Part shown: positions 50,596 through 59,438 of the stretch, piece by piece
Layout: every line of letters begins with the position of its first letter
How positions within the stretch are numbered: the first letter of the stretch is position 1
Assembly: GCF_004765815.2 (NCBI RefSeq)
Contig: NZ_ML974127.1
Coordinates: 722,927 to 786,926, forward strand
Reading direction: 5' to 3'
DNA length: 64,000 nt
Source: Halorussus salinus
GTDB taxonomy: Archaea; Halobacteriota; Halobacteria; Halobacteriales; Haladaptataceae
Program-made: the position numbers and the translations under genes
The notes under the pieces: model-generated
Databases searched by the model: none
What the model was told of the DNA's origin: nothing
Seen by the model: the letters and a program-made list of their open reading frames with translations, nothing else

Positions 50596-50936
50596 CGCAG
50601 TTCGTCCTCGCGGGCGTGCTGGGCGTCCTGTTCGCACTGGGAACCTTCCTCGTCCTGCGCCGCGACGTGGTGCGGGTCGTCTGGGGCGTCACCATCATCA
50701 GCCAGTCGGCGAACGTCTACCTCGTCACGATGGGCGGCCTCTCGGGGAGCGTCCCCATCCTCGGTGGTCACGGCGGCGGCCACGGCGCGGGCGTCACCGA
50801 CCCGCTGGTGCAGGCGCTCGTGTTGACCGCCATCGTCATCGGCTTCGGGACGACTGCGTTCGCGCTCGTGTTGACCTACAGAGTCTACGAAGAACACGGA
50901 ACCATCGACCTGCTGGAACTGGGTGATAAAGCATGA
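50592..50936 (+). CDS. mrpC: Mrp antiporter subunit C
   Basis: A 114-residue NuoK-like subunit with three helices: LRRDVVRVVWGVTIISQSAN (motif with conserved Ser/Asn), then a Gly/His-rich loop (GGHGGGHGAG) unusual in its His content, and DPLVQALVLTAIVIGFGTTA. It overlaps mrpB and mrpD by four bases. Confidence 0.93.
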   Translation: MTQFVLAGVLGVLFALGTFLVLRRDVVRVVWGVTIISQSANVYLVTMGGLSGSVPILGGHGGGHGAGVTDPLVQALVLTAIVIGFGTTAFALVLTYRVYEEHGTIDLLELGDKA

Positions 50937-52564
50937 GCGGACAGTTCGTCATCGCGCCGCTGTTGGTCGCGCTCGTCACCGCGATAGCGACCCTGCTGAC
51001 TCGTCGGTTCAATCGAGTGCAGACGACGCTGAGTCTCCTCGGCGGGGTGGGCTACCTCGGGGCGGTCGCGTGGCTGGTCTCGAAAGTGGACCCGCTCGGC
51101 GCGACGAACGTCTTCAGCTACCAGCTGTCGGGCTGGCAGGCACCGTTCGGCATCACGCTGGTCGCCGACTCGCTGTCGGCGTTCATGCTGGCGTTCTCGG
51201 CGGTCATCGCGCTCGCCGCGCTGGTGTTCTCGTCGGCCTACGTCGATACGTTCGGCCAGCGCGTCTCGTACCACCCCCTCTATCACTTCATGATGGTCGG
51301 GGTCACGGGGTCGTTCCTCACGGGCGACATCTTCAACCTCTTCGTCTGGTTCGAGGTGATGCTCATGTCGAGCTACGTCCTCGTGGTGTTCTACAGCGGT
51401 CCGGAACACACTCGCGCGGCGCTCCAGTACGTCGTATTGAATCTCGTCGGGAGCGCGGTCATGCTGTTGGCAATCGGTGGGCTGTACTCGACCACCGGGA
51501 CGCTCAACATGGCCGACCTCTCCCGGCGCGTGGCGAATCCCGCCGCGTACGGCGACTTCGCCGTCGCCCCGGTCCTCGGTCTCTCGGCGCTGTTGTTCGC
51601 GGTGTTCGCGCTGAAGGCCGGACTCGCGCCGTTCCAGTTCTGGGTGCCCGCGGCGTACCGGGCGGCCCCGGCACCGGTGTCGGCGATGCTCGCAGGCGTC
51701 GTCAAGAAGGTCGGCGTCTACGCCATCATTCGCGTCTACTTCACCGTGTTCGGCGCGGCCGCGCTCGGCGGCCTCTCGTTCCCCGGTCTCTCGGTCCCCG
51801 ACGGCGGGAGCGCACTGCTCGCGTTCTACGGGCCGATTCTGTTCGTGATGGCCGCGGCGAGCATTATCGTCGGCGGTCTCGGCGCGGTCGGCCGCGACGA
51901 CATCGACGGCCTGCTGGCGTACTCCTCGATCGGACAGGTCGGGTTCATCGTCCTGCCGCTGGCCATCGCCGCGACGACGACCGACGAGTCGATTCGCGTG
52001 CTGGGTGTCTCGGCCGCGCTGGTCTACGCACTGAACCACGGCTTCGCCAAGGGCCTGCTGTTCATGGCCAGCGGCGCGGTGTACGACGCGGTCGGCACCG
52101 AGGAGTTCCCGGACCTCGGCGGTCTCTCCGAGACCGCGCCGTGGCTCTCGGGCGGCTTTTTCGTCGGTGCGCTCGCGCTCATCGGCATCCCGCCGCTGTC
52201 GGGCTTCTTCGGGAAGCTCCTCGTCTTCGACGCGGCGGGGCAGGCCAGTTCGACGGCGGGACTCGCGGTCGCGCTGTTCGGCGCGATACTCACTATCGCG
52301 TACTTCTCGCGGGCGTGGAACCGCGGCTTCTGGGGCGAGCCATCACTGCTCGTCCAGCACGGCGAGACGAGGTTCACGCTAGTCGCCGTCGTGGTCGCGA
52401 TGGCCCTCGCTATCGCCCTCCTCGGCGTCGGCTTCGACGTGGTGATGCGGGCCGCCGAGGCTGGCGCGGAGGCCGCGCTCGACCGGCAGGAGTACGTCGA
52501 GACCGTCCTCGGAGGCGGTAGCGGTGCCGAAGCCGCTGGCGGTGGCGGAGGTGGTCACTCGTGA
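50933..52564 (+). CDS. mrpD: Mrp antiporter subunit D
   Basis: A 543-residue NuoN/M-like antiporter subunit with about 14 helices. FEVMLMSSYVLVVFYSG, AFQFWVPAAYRAAPAPVSAM-like KxGLAPFQFW and YSSIGQVGFIVLPL are the family segments, with the conserved Glu and Lys for ion transfer. The C-terminal tail is Gly-rich (GGGSGAEAAGGGGGGHS). It overlaps mrpC and mrpE. Confidence 0.93.
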   Translation: MSGQFVIAPLLVALVTAIATLLTRRFNRVQTTLSLLGGVGYLGAVAWLVSKVDPLGATNVFSYQLSGWQAPFGITLVADSLSAFMLAFSAVIALAALVFSSAYVDTFGQRVSYHPLYHFMMVGVTGSFLTGDIFNLFVWFEVMLMSSYVLVVFYSGPEHTRAALQYVVLNLVGSAVMLLAIGGLYSTTGTLNMADLSRRVANPAAYGDFAVAPVLGLSALLFAVFALKAGLAPFQFWVPAAYRAAPAPVSAMLAGVVKKVGVYAIIRVYFTVFGAAALGGLSFPGLSVPDGGSALLAFYGPILFVMAAASIIVGGLGAVGRDDIDGLLAYSSIGQVGFIVLPLAIAATTTDESIRVLGVSAALVYALNHGFAKGLLFMASGAVYDAVGTEEFPDLGGLSETAPWLSGGFFVGALALIGIPPLSGFFGKLLVFDAAGQASSTAGLAVALFGAILTIAYFSRAWNRGFWGEPSLLVQHGETRFTLVAVVVAMALAIALLGVGFDVVMRAAEAGAEAALDRQEYVETVLGGGSGAEAAGGGGGGHS

Positions 52565-53178
52565 GACCCCGCAAGTGGCCGGTCGTCGGCGTCCTACTGG
52601 CGGTGCTGTGGCTGTTCGTCCGCGGCGTGGCGCTCGACCCGGCCTCGATTCTGGGCGAGTTCCTCATCGGTCTCGCCTTCGGTCTCCCGGTGGCGTTCGC
52701 CTTCCGGCGGTTCTACACCGAGCGGACCGAACTCGGCCGCAACCTCCGGGCGCTTCCCTACGCGGGCGTCTACGTCGCGCTGTTCCTCAAGGAACTGCTG
52801 ACCGCGAACATCGACGTGGCCTACCGCGTCCTCGCGCCCAGCATGCCTCTCGAACCCGGCGTGGTGGTCGTGCCGCTCCGCGTCGAGACCGACGCCGCCA
52901 TCACGACGATTGCCAACTCCATCACGCTGACACCCGGAACGCTCACCATGGATTACGACGAGGAGACCAACGCGCTGTACGTCCACGGCATCACCGGTCG
53001 GAACCGAGAGGCGGTCGTCGAACCCATCCGCGCGTGGGAGGACTACGCGCTGGTCATCTTCGACGAGGAGCGAAAGCCCGGCGACCCCGTGCCGGAGGTC
53101 CCCGGTGCGCCCCGCGTCGGCGAGCGCGCCGACGGCGGGCCGGACGTGACCGAGGGAGGTGAGGCCGATGGCGAGTGA
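52561..53178 (+). CDS. mrpE: Mrp antiporter subunit E
   Basis: A 205-residue subunit starting with GTG inside the mrpD end. Two N-terminal helices and a cytoplasmic domain with NSITLTPGTLTMDYDEETNA, the MnhE signature, then an acidic tail. It overlaps mrpF by 11 bases. It is needed for complex assembly in studied species. Confidence 0.92.
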   Translation: MRPRKWPVVGVLLAVLWLFVRGVALDPASILGEFLIGLAFGLPVAFAFRRFYTERTELGRNLRALPYAGVYVALFLKELLTANIDVAYRVLAPSMPLEPGVVVVPLRVETDAAITTIANSITLTPGTLTMDYDEETNALYVHGITGRNREAVVEPIRAWEDYALVIFDEERKPGDPVPEVPGAPRVGERADGGPDVTEGGEADGE

Positions 53179-53455
53179 AGCGTCGCTCCTCGAACCGGTC
53201 GTGAACGCGACCCTGATACTCGCGGCCGCGCTCACCCTGCTCGCTGGCTACCGGGTCATCAAGGGGCCGACGGTGCCCGACCGAGTGGTCGCGCTCGACA
53301 CCATCGCCACGAACGTCGTCGCCATCGCGGCGCTGTTCGCGCTCGTGACCGGGGAAGGCCTGTTCGTCACGGTGAGCCTCGTCCTCGCCATCATCGGGTT
53401 CATCAGCACCATCGCAGTCAGCCAGTACGTCGTCGAAGGAGACATCATCGAATAA
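53168..53455 (+). CDS. mrpF: Mrp antiporter subunit F
   Basis: A 95-residue three-helix subunit; KGPTVPDRVVALDTIATNVV is the MnhF motif. The ATG at 53168 is preferred over a GTG at 53159. The TAA ends at the first base of mrpG. Confidence 0.92.
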   Translation: MASEASLLEPVVNATLILAAALTLLAGYRVIKGPTVPDRVVALDTIATNVVAIAALFALVTGEGLFVTVSLVLAIIGFISTIAVSQYVVEGDIIE

Positions 53456-53802
53456 TGAACACGATTCACCAACTCGTCGTCGCGGCGCTCGTCGTCGTCG
53501 GGGGCTTCTTCCTGCTGGTCGGCACGGTCGGCCTGATTCGGTTCCCCGACGTGTACAACCGGATGCACGCCAGCAGTAAGGCGGCCACGCTCGGGGCCTC
53601 CTCGATACTGCTGGCGGGGTTCGTCTACTACGGTCCGCAGGGCGCGGGCCTGACCTCGCTGGTCGGCATCGTCTTCCTGTTCCTGACCGCGCCGACCGGC
53701 GCGCACCTCATCTCGCGGTCGGCCCAGAAGATGGGCGTGCCGTTCTTCGGTGACGAGGCGCGCTGGCCGCGGGAAGAGGCGGAAGAGTCGCGCTCGGACT
53801 GA
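53455..53802 (+). CDS. mrpG: Mrp antiporter subunit G
   Basis: A 115-residue three-helix subunit; VGLIRFPDVYNRMHASSKAA is the MnhG motif. It ends the operon; all seven subunits (A-G) are present and in the order A-B-C-D-E-F-G. The acidic tail follows halophilic habit. Confidence 0.92.
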   Translation: MNTIHQLVVAALVVVGGFFLLVGTVGLIRFPDVYNRMHASSKAATLGASSILLAGFVYYGPQGAGLTSLVGIVFLFLTAPTGAHLISRSAQKMGVPFFGDEARWPREEAEESRSD

Positions 53803-54128
53803 CTTGGACGTAGGTTTCTTCGTCATCGGTGTGGCGGTGTAAGAGCTGTCTTTTGATTTTTCGTTGATTCCGGCGGTCCATCTCGTGGTCGCAGGACTAA
53901 GAGACGGTAGACGAAAACGAGCGACTGCCGACGCCAATCGTACCGCACCGCAACCGCACGGTACCCAGTCCTCCCCGACCGATTGCGCGGTCGGCGCGTC
54001 ACAGGGCACCGTCGGACGCGGTTCGTCCGACGAGCAGTCGTTCGCATCCGCTCACGACAACCGCGCCAGCGCGCGCCGGGCGACGAGAGAGCAGTTCAGC
54101 GCGCGCTGACGTTCGAGACTCGACCGCG
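53803..54128. other. Gene-free stretch between mrpG and coaBC
   Basis: 326 bases with no credible gene. An AT-rich GTCTTTTGATTTTTCG near 53848 could be a termination site for the convergent operons. GGCGCGTCACAGGGCACC and GCGCGCCGG-like palindromes are seen but no repeat family. Confidence 0.5.
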
Positions 54129-55283
54129 CTACAGCTCGTCGGCCAACTGCTCGGCGACCTGCCACCCCAACTCGCCTTTCGTCCCCTCGTACTTGCGCGT
54201 GCTGTTCTCGCGGACGAACAGCGTCCGGGTCAGGTCGTCGCCCATCACGCTGGCGTCGTTGGCGACGACGAACGAGAGGGCCGCCCGGCGGAGCGTCTCG
54301 CGGGCCTGCGCGACCATCTCCTCGTCGTCGCCGGAGGTTTCGGCCTTGAACCCGACGACGGGGAGGTCTCCGGCCTCGCGCACGCGGTCGATGAGCTTCG
54401 TGGTCGGCGTCAGTTCGAGCGTGAGGTCCCGTCCGGACCGAATCTTCTCGTCGGCGGCCTCGACGGTGTAGTCCGAGATGGCCGCGGCCGAGACCACGGC
54501 GTCGGCGGCCCCGCCCTCCACGCGGTCGAGGACTTTGTCGGTCATCTCCGCGGCCGTCTCGACCTCGGCGACTTCGGCGTAGGGCACGTCCGGGCCGTCG
54601 TGGACCAGCGTCACGTCCGCGCCGAGCGCGTAGCACGCCCGCGCGACCGCACGGCCGGTCTTGCCCGAGGAGCGATTCGAGAGGAGACGAACCGGGTCGA
54701 TGGGTTCGCTGGTCGCGCCGCTCGTGACGACGACGTTCGCGCCCGCGAACCCGTCGGGCGAACAGGCCCGCGCCACGTCGAGCGCGATGGCCTCCTCGGT
54801 GGCTATCTTGGCCTTGCCCTCCTCGATTCGAGGCTCGACGAACTCGACGCCCCACGACTCCACGCGGTCGATGGCGTCCAGCACGCCCGGATGGTCGTAC
54901 ATCGGTTCGTGCATCGCCGGCGCGACGACGACCGGCACGTCCGCGCCGAGCGCGGTCGTCGCGCAGGTGGTCACGGGCGAGTCGTCTATCGCGCCCGCCA
55001 TCTTCCCGACCGTGTTGGCGGTCGCAGGCGCGACGAGGAGTACGTCGGCCCACCCGTCCCGACCGCACAGTTCGACGTGTTCGACCTGTCCGGTAATCTC
55101 GGTGACGACCGAGCGGTCCGTGGCGAACTCGACCGCCCACGGGTGGACGATACCCTGCGCGCTGTCGGTCATCACCGCGCGGACCGACGCGCCGCGACGA
55201 CGGAGTTCGTGGGCCAACTCGACTACCTTGACCGCCGCGATGCTACCGGTCACCCCGAGCGCGACGTTGACTCCCGCGAGCAT
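54129..55283 (-). CDS. coaBC: Bifunctional phosphopantothenoylcysteine decarboxylase / phosphopantothenate-cysteine ligase
   Basis: A 384-residue coenzyme A biosynthesis enzyme. The N-terminal flavin decarboxylase domain (residues 1-175) has ALGVTGSIAAVKVVELAHEL, VAPATANTVGKMAGAIDD and PAMHEPMYDHP. The C-terminal ligase (185-380) has TSGATSEPIDPVRLLSNRSS, SAAISDYTVEAADEKIRSG and LPVVGFKAETS. It joins cysteine to phosphopantothenate, then decarboxylates. Monocistronic and minus strand. Confidence 0.95.
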   Translation of the reverse strand: MLAGVNVALGVTGSIAAVKVVELAHELRRRGASVRAVMTDSAQGIVHPWAVEFATDRSVVTEITGQVEHVELCGRDGWADVLLVAPATANTVGKMAGAIDDSPVTTCATTALGADVPVVVAPAMHEPMYDHPGVLDAIDRVESWGVEFVEPRIEEGKAKIATEEAIALDVARACSPDGFAGANVVVTSGATSEPIDPVRLLSNRSSGKTGRAVARACYALGADVTLVHDGPDVPYAEVAEVETAAEMTDKVLDRVEGGAADAVVSAAAISDYTVEAADEKIRSGRDLTLELTPTTKLIDRVREAGDLPVVGFKAETSGDDEEMVAQARETLRRAALSFVVANDASVMGDDLTRTLFVRENSTRKYEGTKGELGWQVAEQLADEL

Positions 55284-55476
55284 TACCTGACGTTCGGTCC
55301 CTGATAGGTTAAAGCAGTACGGGTTCTCCTCGCGGGGGCGTCGCGGCCGGTTTCGGAGCCTATATTAAAAGATATAGAGATTACATTGAAACAGTTGCAA
55401 CGGTCGGAACGCACGCGTCGAAACCGACGGGACCGACGCCCCCGTTAATGTACCCTTGGGACCACGACTTTCTCGT

Positions 55477-55863
55477 ATGACGGAGCAACCCGGAACCGAA
55501 CCCAACGACGTAAGTGCGGCTTTCGACCTCCTCCGCGACGCCCGACGCCGGGGAGTCATCTACACGGTAAAGCGCAACGGCCGAACCAGCGTCTCCGAAC
55601 TCGCCCGGCGAATCGCGGCGTGGCAGTCGGCCGACGGCGACGACGCGCCCGACCGTACGTCCGTCGAAACGTCGCTCGTCCACGCCCACCTGCCGAAACT
55701 GGCCGCCGCGGGCGTCGTGGAGTACGACCGCGAGGCGGGCACCGTCGAACTTGACGGCGCGACGCGGGACCTCGACCCGCTGCTGGAGCGGACCCGTGAC
55801 CGCGAACCGACGCTGGTGCGGGCCGCCCGGACGACCAACCTCGAACGCGCCCTCGAAACCTGA
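55477..55863 (+). CDS. Haloarchaeal winged-helix protein (DUF7344-like)
   Basis: A 128-residue predicted DNA-binding protein, MTEQPGTEPNDVSAAFDLLR. The helix-turn-helix runs RRGVIYTVKRNGRTSVSELA (about residues 24-43), followed by LVHAHLPKLAAAGVVEYDRE, the recognition and wing region. Haloarchaea have dozens of these regulators of unknown target. It is divergent from coaBC by 193 bases. Confidence 0.78.
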   Translation: MTEQPGTEPNDVSAAFDLLRDARRRGVIYTVKRNGRTSVSELARRIAAWQSADGDDAPDRTSVETSLVHAHLPKLAAAGVVEYDREAGTVELDGATRDLDPLLERTRDREPTLVRAARTTNLERALET

Positions 55864-55979
55864 GTTGCGGTCGGTCCGTCACGGCGGGTCTCCTCGTCGG
55901 GAAGTCGGGTCATCGCGGCGAACAGCCCGATGGCTATCGGCCGTCGGGAAGCAGGAAGTGAGAAGAACTGCGTCGGGGT

Positions 55980-56468
55980 CTACGCCGCCGCCTCGTCCAC
56001 TAGCACGTCGTCGTACTCGCCAGCGTCCACCTTCTGCTTGAACTCGCGGGCGTCGTCGCCCTCGATGGTGACGCCGAGCGAGGCGCAGGTACCGACGATT
56101 TCCTTCGCGGCGTTCTTGGTGTCGTAGGCGAGCAGGTCCGGGGACTTCTGCTCGGCTATCTTCCGAACTTGGTCGATGGAGAGGTCCGCGACGAAGTCTT
56201 CTTGGGGTTCGCCGCTACCGGTGTCGAACCCGGCTTCGTCTTTGATGAGCGCCGCCGTCGGCGGGACGCCCACTTCGATTTCGAAGCCGCCGTCGTCCTC
56301 GACCGTGATCGTCACGGGGACTTCGGTGCCGTCGAATGCCTCCGTCTGGTCGTTGATCTCGTTGACGACCTCCTGTACGTTGACCGGCGTCGGTCCGAGT
56401 TCGGGACCGAGAGGCGGACCGGGGTCCGCCTGCCCGCCGGGGACGAGTACTTCTATCGTCTCAGCCAT
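55980..56468 (-). CDS. rpl11: 50S ribosomal protein uL11
   Basis: A 162-residue uL11, binding 23S rRNA in the GTPase-associated centre. PGPPLGPELGPTPVNVQEVV (about residues 16-35) is the N-terminal signature; DLSIDQVRKIAEQKSPDLLA and IVGTCASLGVTIEG form the RNA-binding C-domain. It is alone here; uL1/uL10 are not next to it. Confidence 0.97.
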   Translation of the reverse strand: MAETIEVLVPGGQADPGPPLGPELGPTPVNVQEVVNEINDQTEAFDGTEVPVTITVEDDGGFEIEVGVPPTAALIKDEAGFDTGSGEPQEDFVADLSIDQVRKIAEQKSPDLLAYDTKNAAKEIVGTCASLGVTIEGDDAREFKQKVDAGEYDDVLVDEAAA

Positions 56469-56660
56469 ACCTAAACGAACACTCCGGAGCGGTTTTAAGA
56501 CTTGCTAAGTCAGTCGTGGGCGGGTCGGCGGTGCGGGACCGCGAATCGCCACGCCGAGCGAGGAGGTCAGCGCCCGGACGCGGGGACCGCGAGTCGGTCC
56601 GTAGGCGACGACTGTGAAGAAAGAAAGGGTTTTTCGGCGCGCGCGGCCGACTCACTCCTA

Positions 56661-57770
56661 ATGGGACTGGAGGAAGAAATCGAGAACCTCCGCGAGGAGA
56701 TCGCCGAGACGCCGTACAACAAGTCTACGGAGAGCCACATCGGACGGCTGAAGGCCAAACTCGCGGAGAAGAAAGAGAAACTCGAAAACCAGTCCTCCGC
56801 CGGTGGCGGCGAAGGATACCACGTCGAGAAGCACGGCGACGCGACCGTCGCGTTCGTCGGATTCCCGAGCGTCGGCAAGTCCACCCTGCTCAACTCGCTG
56901 ACGGCGGCCGAGAGCGAGACGGGCGACTACGAGTTCACGACGCTCGACGTGAACCCCGGCATGCTCCAGTACAACGGCGCGAACATCCAACTGCTCGACG
57001 TGCCGGGTCTCATCGAGGGCGCGGCCCACGGACGCGGGGGCGGCCAAGAGGTACTGTCCGTCGTGCGCGCGGCCGACCTCGTCGTCTTCGTCCTCTCGGT
57101 GTTCGAAATCGACCAGTACGAACGCCTGCGGAAGGAACTCTACGAGAACAAAATTCGACTCGACCAAGAGCCGCCGAGCGTCAAGATAGCCAAGAAGGGC
57201 AAGGGCGGCATTCGGGTCACGTCGAGCGTCGAGTTGGACCTCTCGGAGGACGTGGTGAAAGAGGTTCTCCGGGAGTACGGCTACGTCAACGCCGACGTGA
57301 CCATCCGCGAGCAACTGGACGTGGACCGTCTCGTGGACGGCGTGATGGACAACCGCGAGTACATCCCCTCCATCGTGACCGTCAACAAGGTGGACCTCAT
57401 CGAACCCGACTACATCGACACCGTCAACGAGGACCTGCGCGAGTACGGTATCGACCCCGACGAGGCCATCTTCATCTCCGCCGAGGAGGAGAAGGGACTG
57501 GACTCGCTCAAAGACACTATCTGGCGGGAACTCGGGCTAATGAGAATCTACATGGACAAGCCCGGCCGCGGCGTGGACAAAGAAGAACCGCTGGTCCTGA
57601 AAAAGGGCTCGACCGTCGGCGACGCCGCCCGGAAGATCGGCGGGAACATGGACGAGCGGTTCCGGTTCGCCCGCGTCAGCGGCCCGAGCGCCAAGCACGA
57701 CGAGCAACAGGTCGGCAAGGAACACGAACTCGCCGACGAAGACATCCTCCGACTCGTCGTCAGGAAGTGA
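56661..57770 (+). CDS. drg: Drg-type GTPase (Obg/DRG family)
   Basis: A 369-residue developmentally regulated GTP-binding protein, a translation-associated GTPase. A helical lead with basic coiled-coil residues 20-45, then G1 VGFPSVGKST, G3 DVPGLIEGAAHGRGGGQE, NKVD (about residue 250), and a C-terminal TGS domain (MRIYMDKPGRGVDKEEPLVL, GSTVGDAA). The start at 56661 follows a long upstream in-frame stretch that looks non-coding. Confidence 0.95.
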   Translation: MGLEEEIENLREEIAETPYNKSTESHIGRLKAKLAEKKEKLENQSSAGGGEGYHVEKHGDATVAFVGFPSVGKSTLLNSLTAAESETGDYEFTTLDVNPGMLQYNGANIQLLDVPGLIEGAAHGRGGGQEVLSVVRAADLVVFVLSVFEIDQYERLRKELYENKIRLDQEPPSVKIAKKGKGGIRVTSSVELDLSEDVVKEVLREYGYVNADVTIREQLDVDRLVDGVMDNREYIPSIVTVNKVDLIEPDYIDTVNEDLREYGIDPDEAIFISAEEEKGLDSLKDTIWRELGLMRIYMDKPGRGVDKEEPLVLKKGSTVGDAARKIGGNMDERFRFARVSGPSAKHDEQQVGKEHELADEDILRLVVRK

Positions 57771-58201
57771 TGGAAGACCGCGACTGGCGGCGACCGCTGA
57801 CGCTCCTCGCGCTCGCCGCTCTCCCGTGGACCGTTCTCACGTCCGGCGATTTGGTTTTCGCGTGGGGACTGGTCACGACCGACCCGATTCACCTCACGAC
57901 ACTTTCCGACTACCTGCTGGTCTACACCCGCGGTCTTCCGAATCGACTGCTCGCGTGGCCCGTCGCCGTCCTGCTCTACGCGCTGGCGGTCGGCAACGCG
58001 ACGCTCGGAACGGTCGCCCCCGAGTTGGAGGACCGACGCGTGACGGGGGGTCTCCTCGGGCTGGCGGGCGTCAGCGACCTCTGGTTCGCGCTCGGCCTGC
58101 GGACGCCGGGCCTGCTGGCGGTGCCGGTCGGGACCGTCATGCTGTGGACCGCGGCGTGGTGGTTCCACTGGCCGGACCTGCGGACCGCGCTGTGGCGATA
58201 A
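57770..58201 (+). CDS. TIGR04206-like membrane protein
   Basis: A 143-residue protein with four predicted helices, MEDRDWRRPLTLLALAALPW. It resembles the haloarchaeal TIGR04206 family of unknown role. It overlaps the Drg stop by one base, so it may be cotranscribed with it. Confidence 0.72.
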   Translation: MEDRDWRRPLTLLALAALPWTVLTSGDLVFAWGLVTTDPIHLTTLSDYLLVYTRGLPNRLLAWPVAVLLYALAVGNATLGTVAPELEDRRVTGGLLGLAGVSDLWFALGLRTPGLLAVPVGTVMLWTAAWWFHWPDLRTALWR

Positions 58202-58295
58202 TCCGGGTTCCTTCGTGCGTGCGCGGGTCTCCTCTCTTTCTATTTCTTCCGCGAGCGGTACCCTTTTGCGCCGGACCCACCACGTTCGAACCGTC

Positions 58296-59057
58296 ATGAA
58301 CGCCACGCTCGACCATGTGATGATGCGCGTCGAAGACTTAGAGGAGACCCTCGACTGGTACGGAACCCACCTCGACTACGAGGAGAAGGGCCGCTGGGAG
58401 GCCGACACGTTCACCAACGTCTACCTCGGTCCCGAGGAGGTCCACGACGAGGGGGCACTCCTCGAAATCACGTACAACCACGACGACCGGAGCTACGAGA
58501 TGGGCGACGGCTGGGGACACATCGCCGTGCGCGTAGACGACGTGTACGACGCCTACGAGGGTCTGATAGACGAGGGCGTCGAGGACTACCGCGACCCCGA
58601 CTCCTGTGGCGGTTCGTACGCGTTCGTCAAAGACCCCGACGGCCACGAGATCGAAATCGTCGAGCGCGACCACGGCGCGCGCTGGAGCCTCGACCACACC
58701 ATGATTCGCGTCGAGGACGCCGACGAGGCGCTGGGCTGGTACACCCGAAAGCTGGAGTACGAACACACCGGCCGCTGGGAATCGGACACCTTCGCCAACT
58801 ACTTCATGAAGCCCGCAGGCGCGGCCGACGAGGCGATGGCGGTCGAACTCACGTACAACTACGACGGGCGCACGTACGACCTCGGCGACGCGTGGGGCCA
58901 CCTCGCTGTTCGCGCCGACGACTTGCAGGACGACTGGGCGACGCTGATGGAGCGCGACGCGGAGGACTACCGCGACCCCGAGTCCTGCGACAACCGCTAC
59001 GCCTTCACCAAGGACCAAGACGGCCACGAAATCGAAGTCATCGAGCGCGACGAGTAA
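58296..59057 (+). CDS. Tandem VOC (glyoxalase-like) protein
   Basis: A 253-residue protein of two homologous VOC/glyoxalase domains. LDHVMMRVEDLEETLDWYGT (domain 1) matches LDHTMIRVEDADEALGWYTR (domain 2), and each ends KDPDGHEIEIVERD-like, so it arose by internal duplication. His and Glu metal ligands of glyoxalase I are placed in both (LDH, EIT/ELT, GHIAVR, HEIE). It may detoxify methylglyoxal or another small substrate. Confidence 0.88.
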   Translation: MNATLDHVMMRVEDLEETLDWYGTHLDYEEKGRWEADTFTNVYLGPEEVHDEGALLEITYNHDDRSYEMGDGWGHIAVRVDDVYDAYEGLIDEGVEDYRDPDSCGGSYAFVKDPDGHEIEIVERDHGARWSLDHTMIRVEDADEALGWYTRKLEYEHTGRWESDTFANYFMKPAGAADEAMAVELTYNYDGRTYDLGDAWGHLAVRADDLQDDWATLMERDAEDYRDPESCDNRYAFTKDQDGHEIEVIERDE

Positions 59058-59179
59058 TCGACCCGTTAGTCGCCGCGGACTGGTCGTCACGTGACCTGCT
59101 GATGACTAATTTTCCTCCGAGTAAAAATCCGGACGTGCGTCGCGCTATCTCCTCCGAGCGCGGGAAACGGGCGATTTCT

Positions 59180-59186
59180 TTATAAG
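59180..59186 (+). promoter_or_regulatory. Upstream TATA box of the S-layer gene
   Basis: TTATAAG about 250 bases before the S-layer ATG. It may be a distal promoter or belong to an unseen short transcript. The 381-base gap holds no gene. Confidence 0.4.
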
Positions 59187-59289
59187 GAACTCTCAGGGTG
59201 TCCGAGTAATCTCGCGTTGCTGAACCGCCTAGAATGGCCGCTCGCGGCCGTGAGAAGGTTTGACGGACCATGGGCCAGACCACAAAGCA

Positions 59290-59296
59290 CTTATAA
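59290..59296 (+). promoter_or_regulatory. Proximal TATA box of the S-layer gene
   Basis: CTTATAA lies 143 bases before the ATG at 59439. Transcription would start near 59318 and give a 120-base leader, like the long leader known for Haloferax S-layer mRNA. Such a leader probably stabilises this very abundant message. A self-complementary GTGTCGGGTTCCCCCGACGG lies in it (about 59370). Confidence 0.6.
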
Positions 59297-59438
59297 CCGG
59301 CGCTTAACTTTTCATGCGTACCCCTACCCATGGTGGCAGTAGCGAGTACAGGTTGCCCACGCCCGGTGCGGTGTCGGGTTCCCCCGACGGGCAGCGGAAA
59401 GATGCTGTCGCCGACCGAATAACCAACCCAAACCAAAC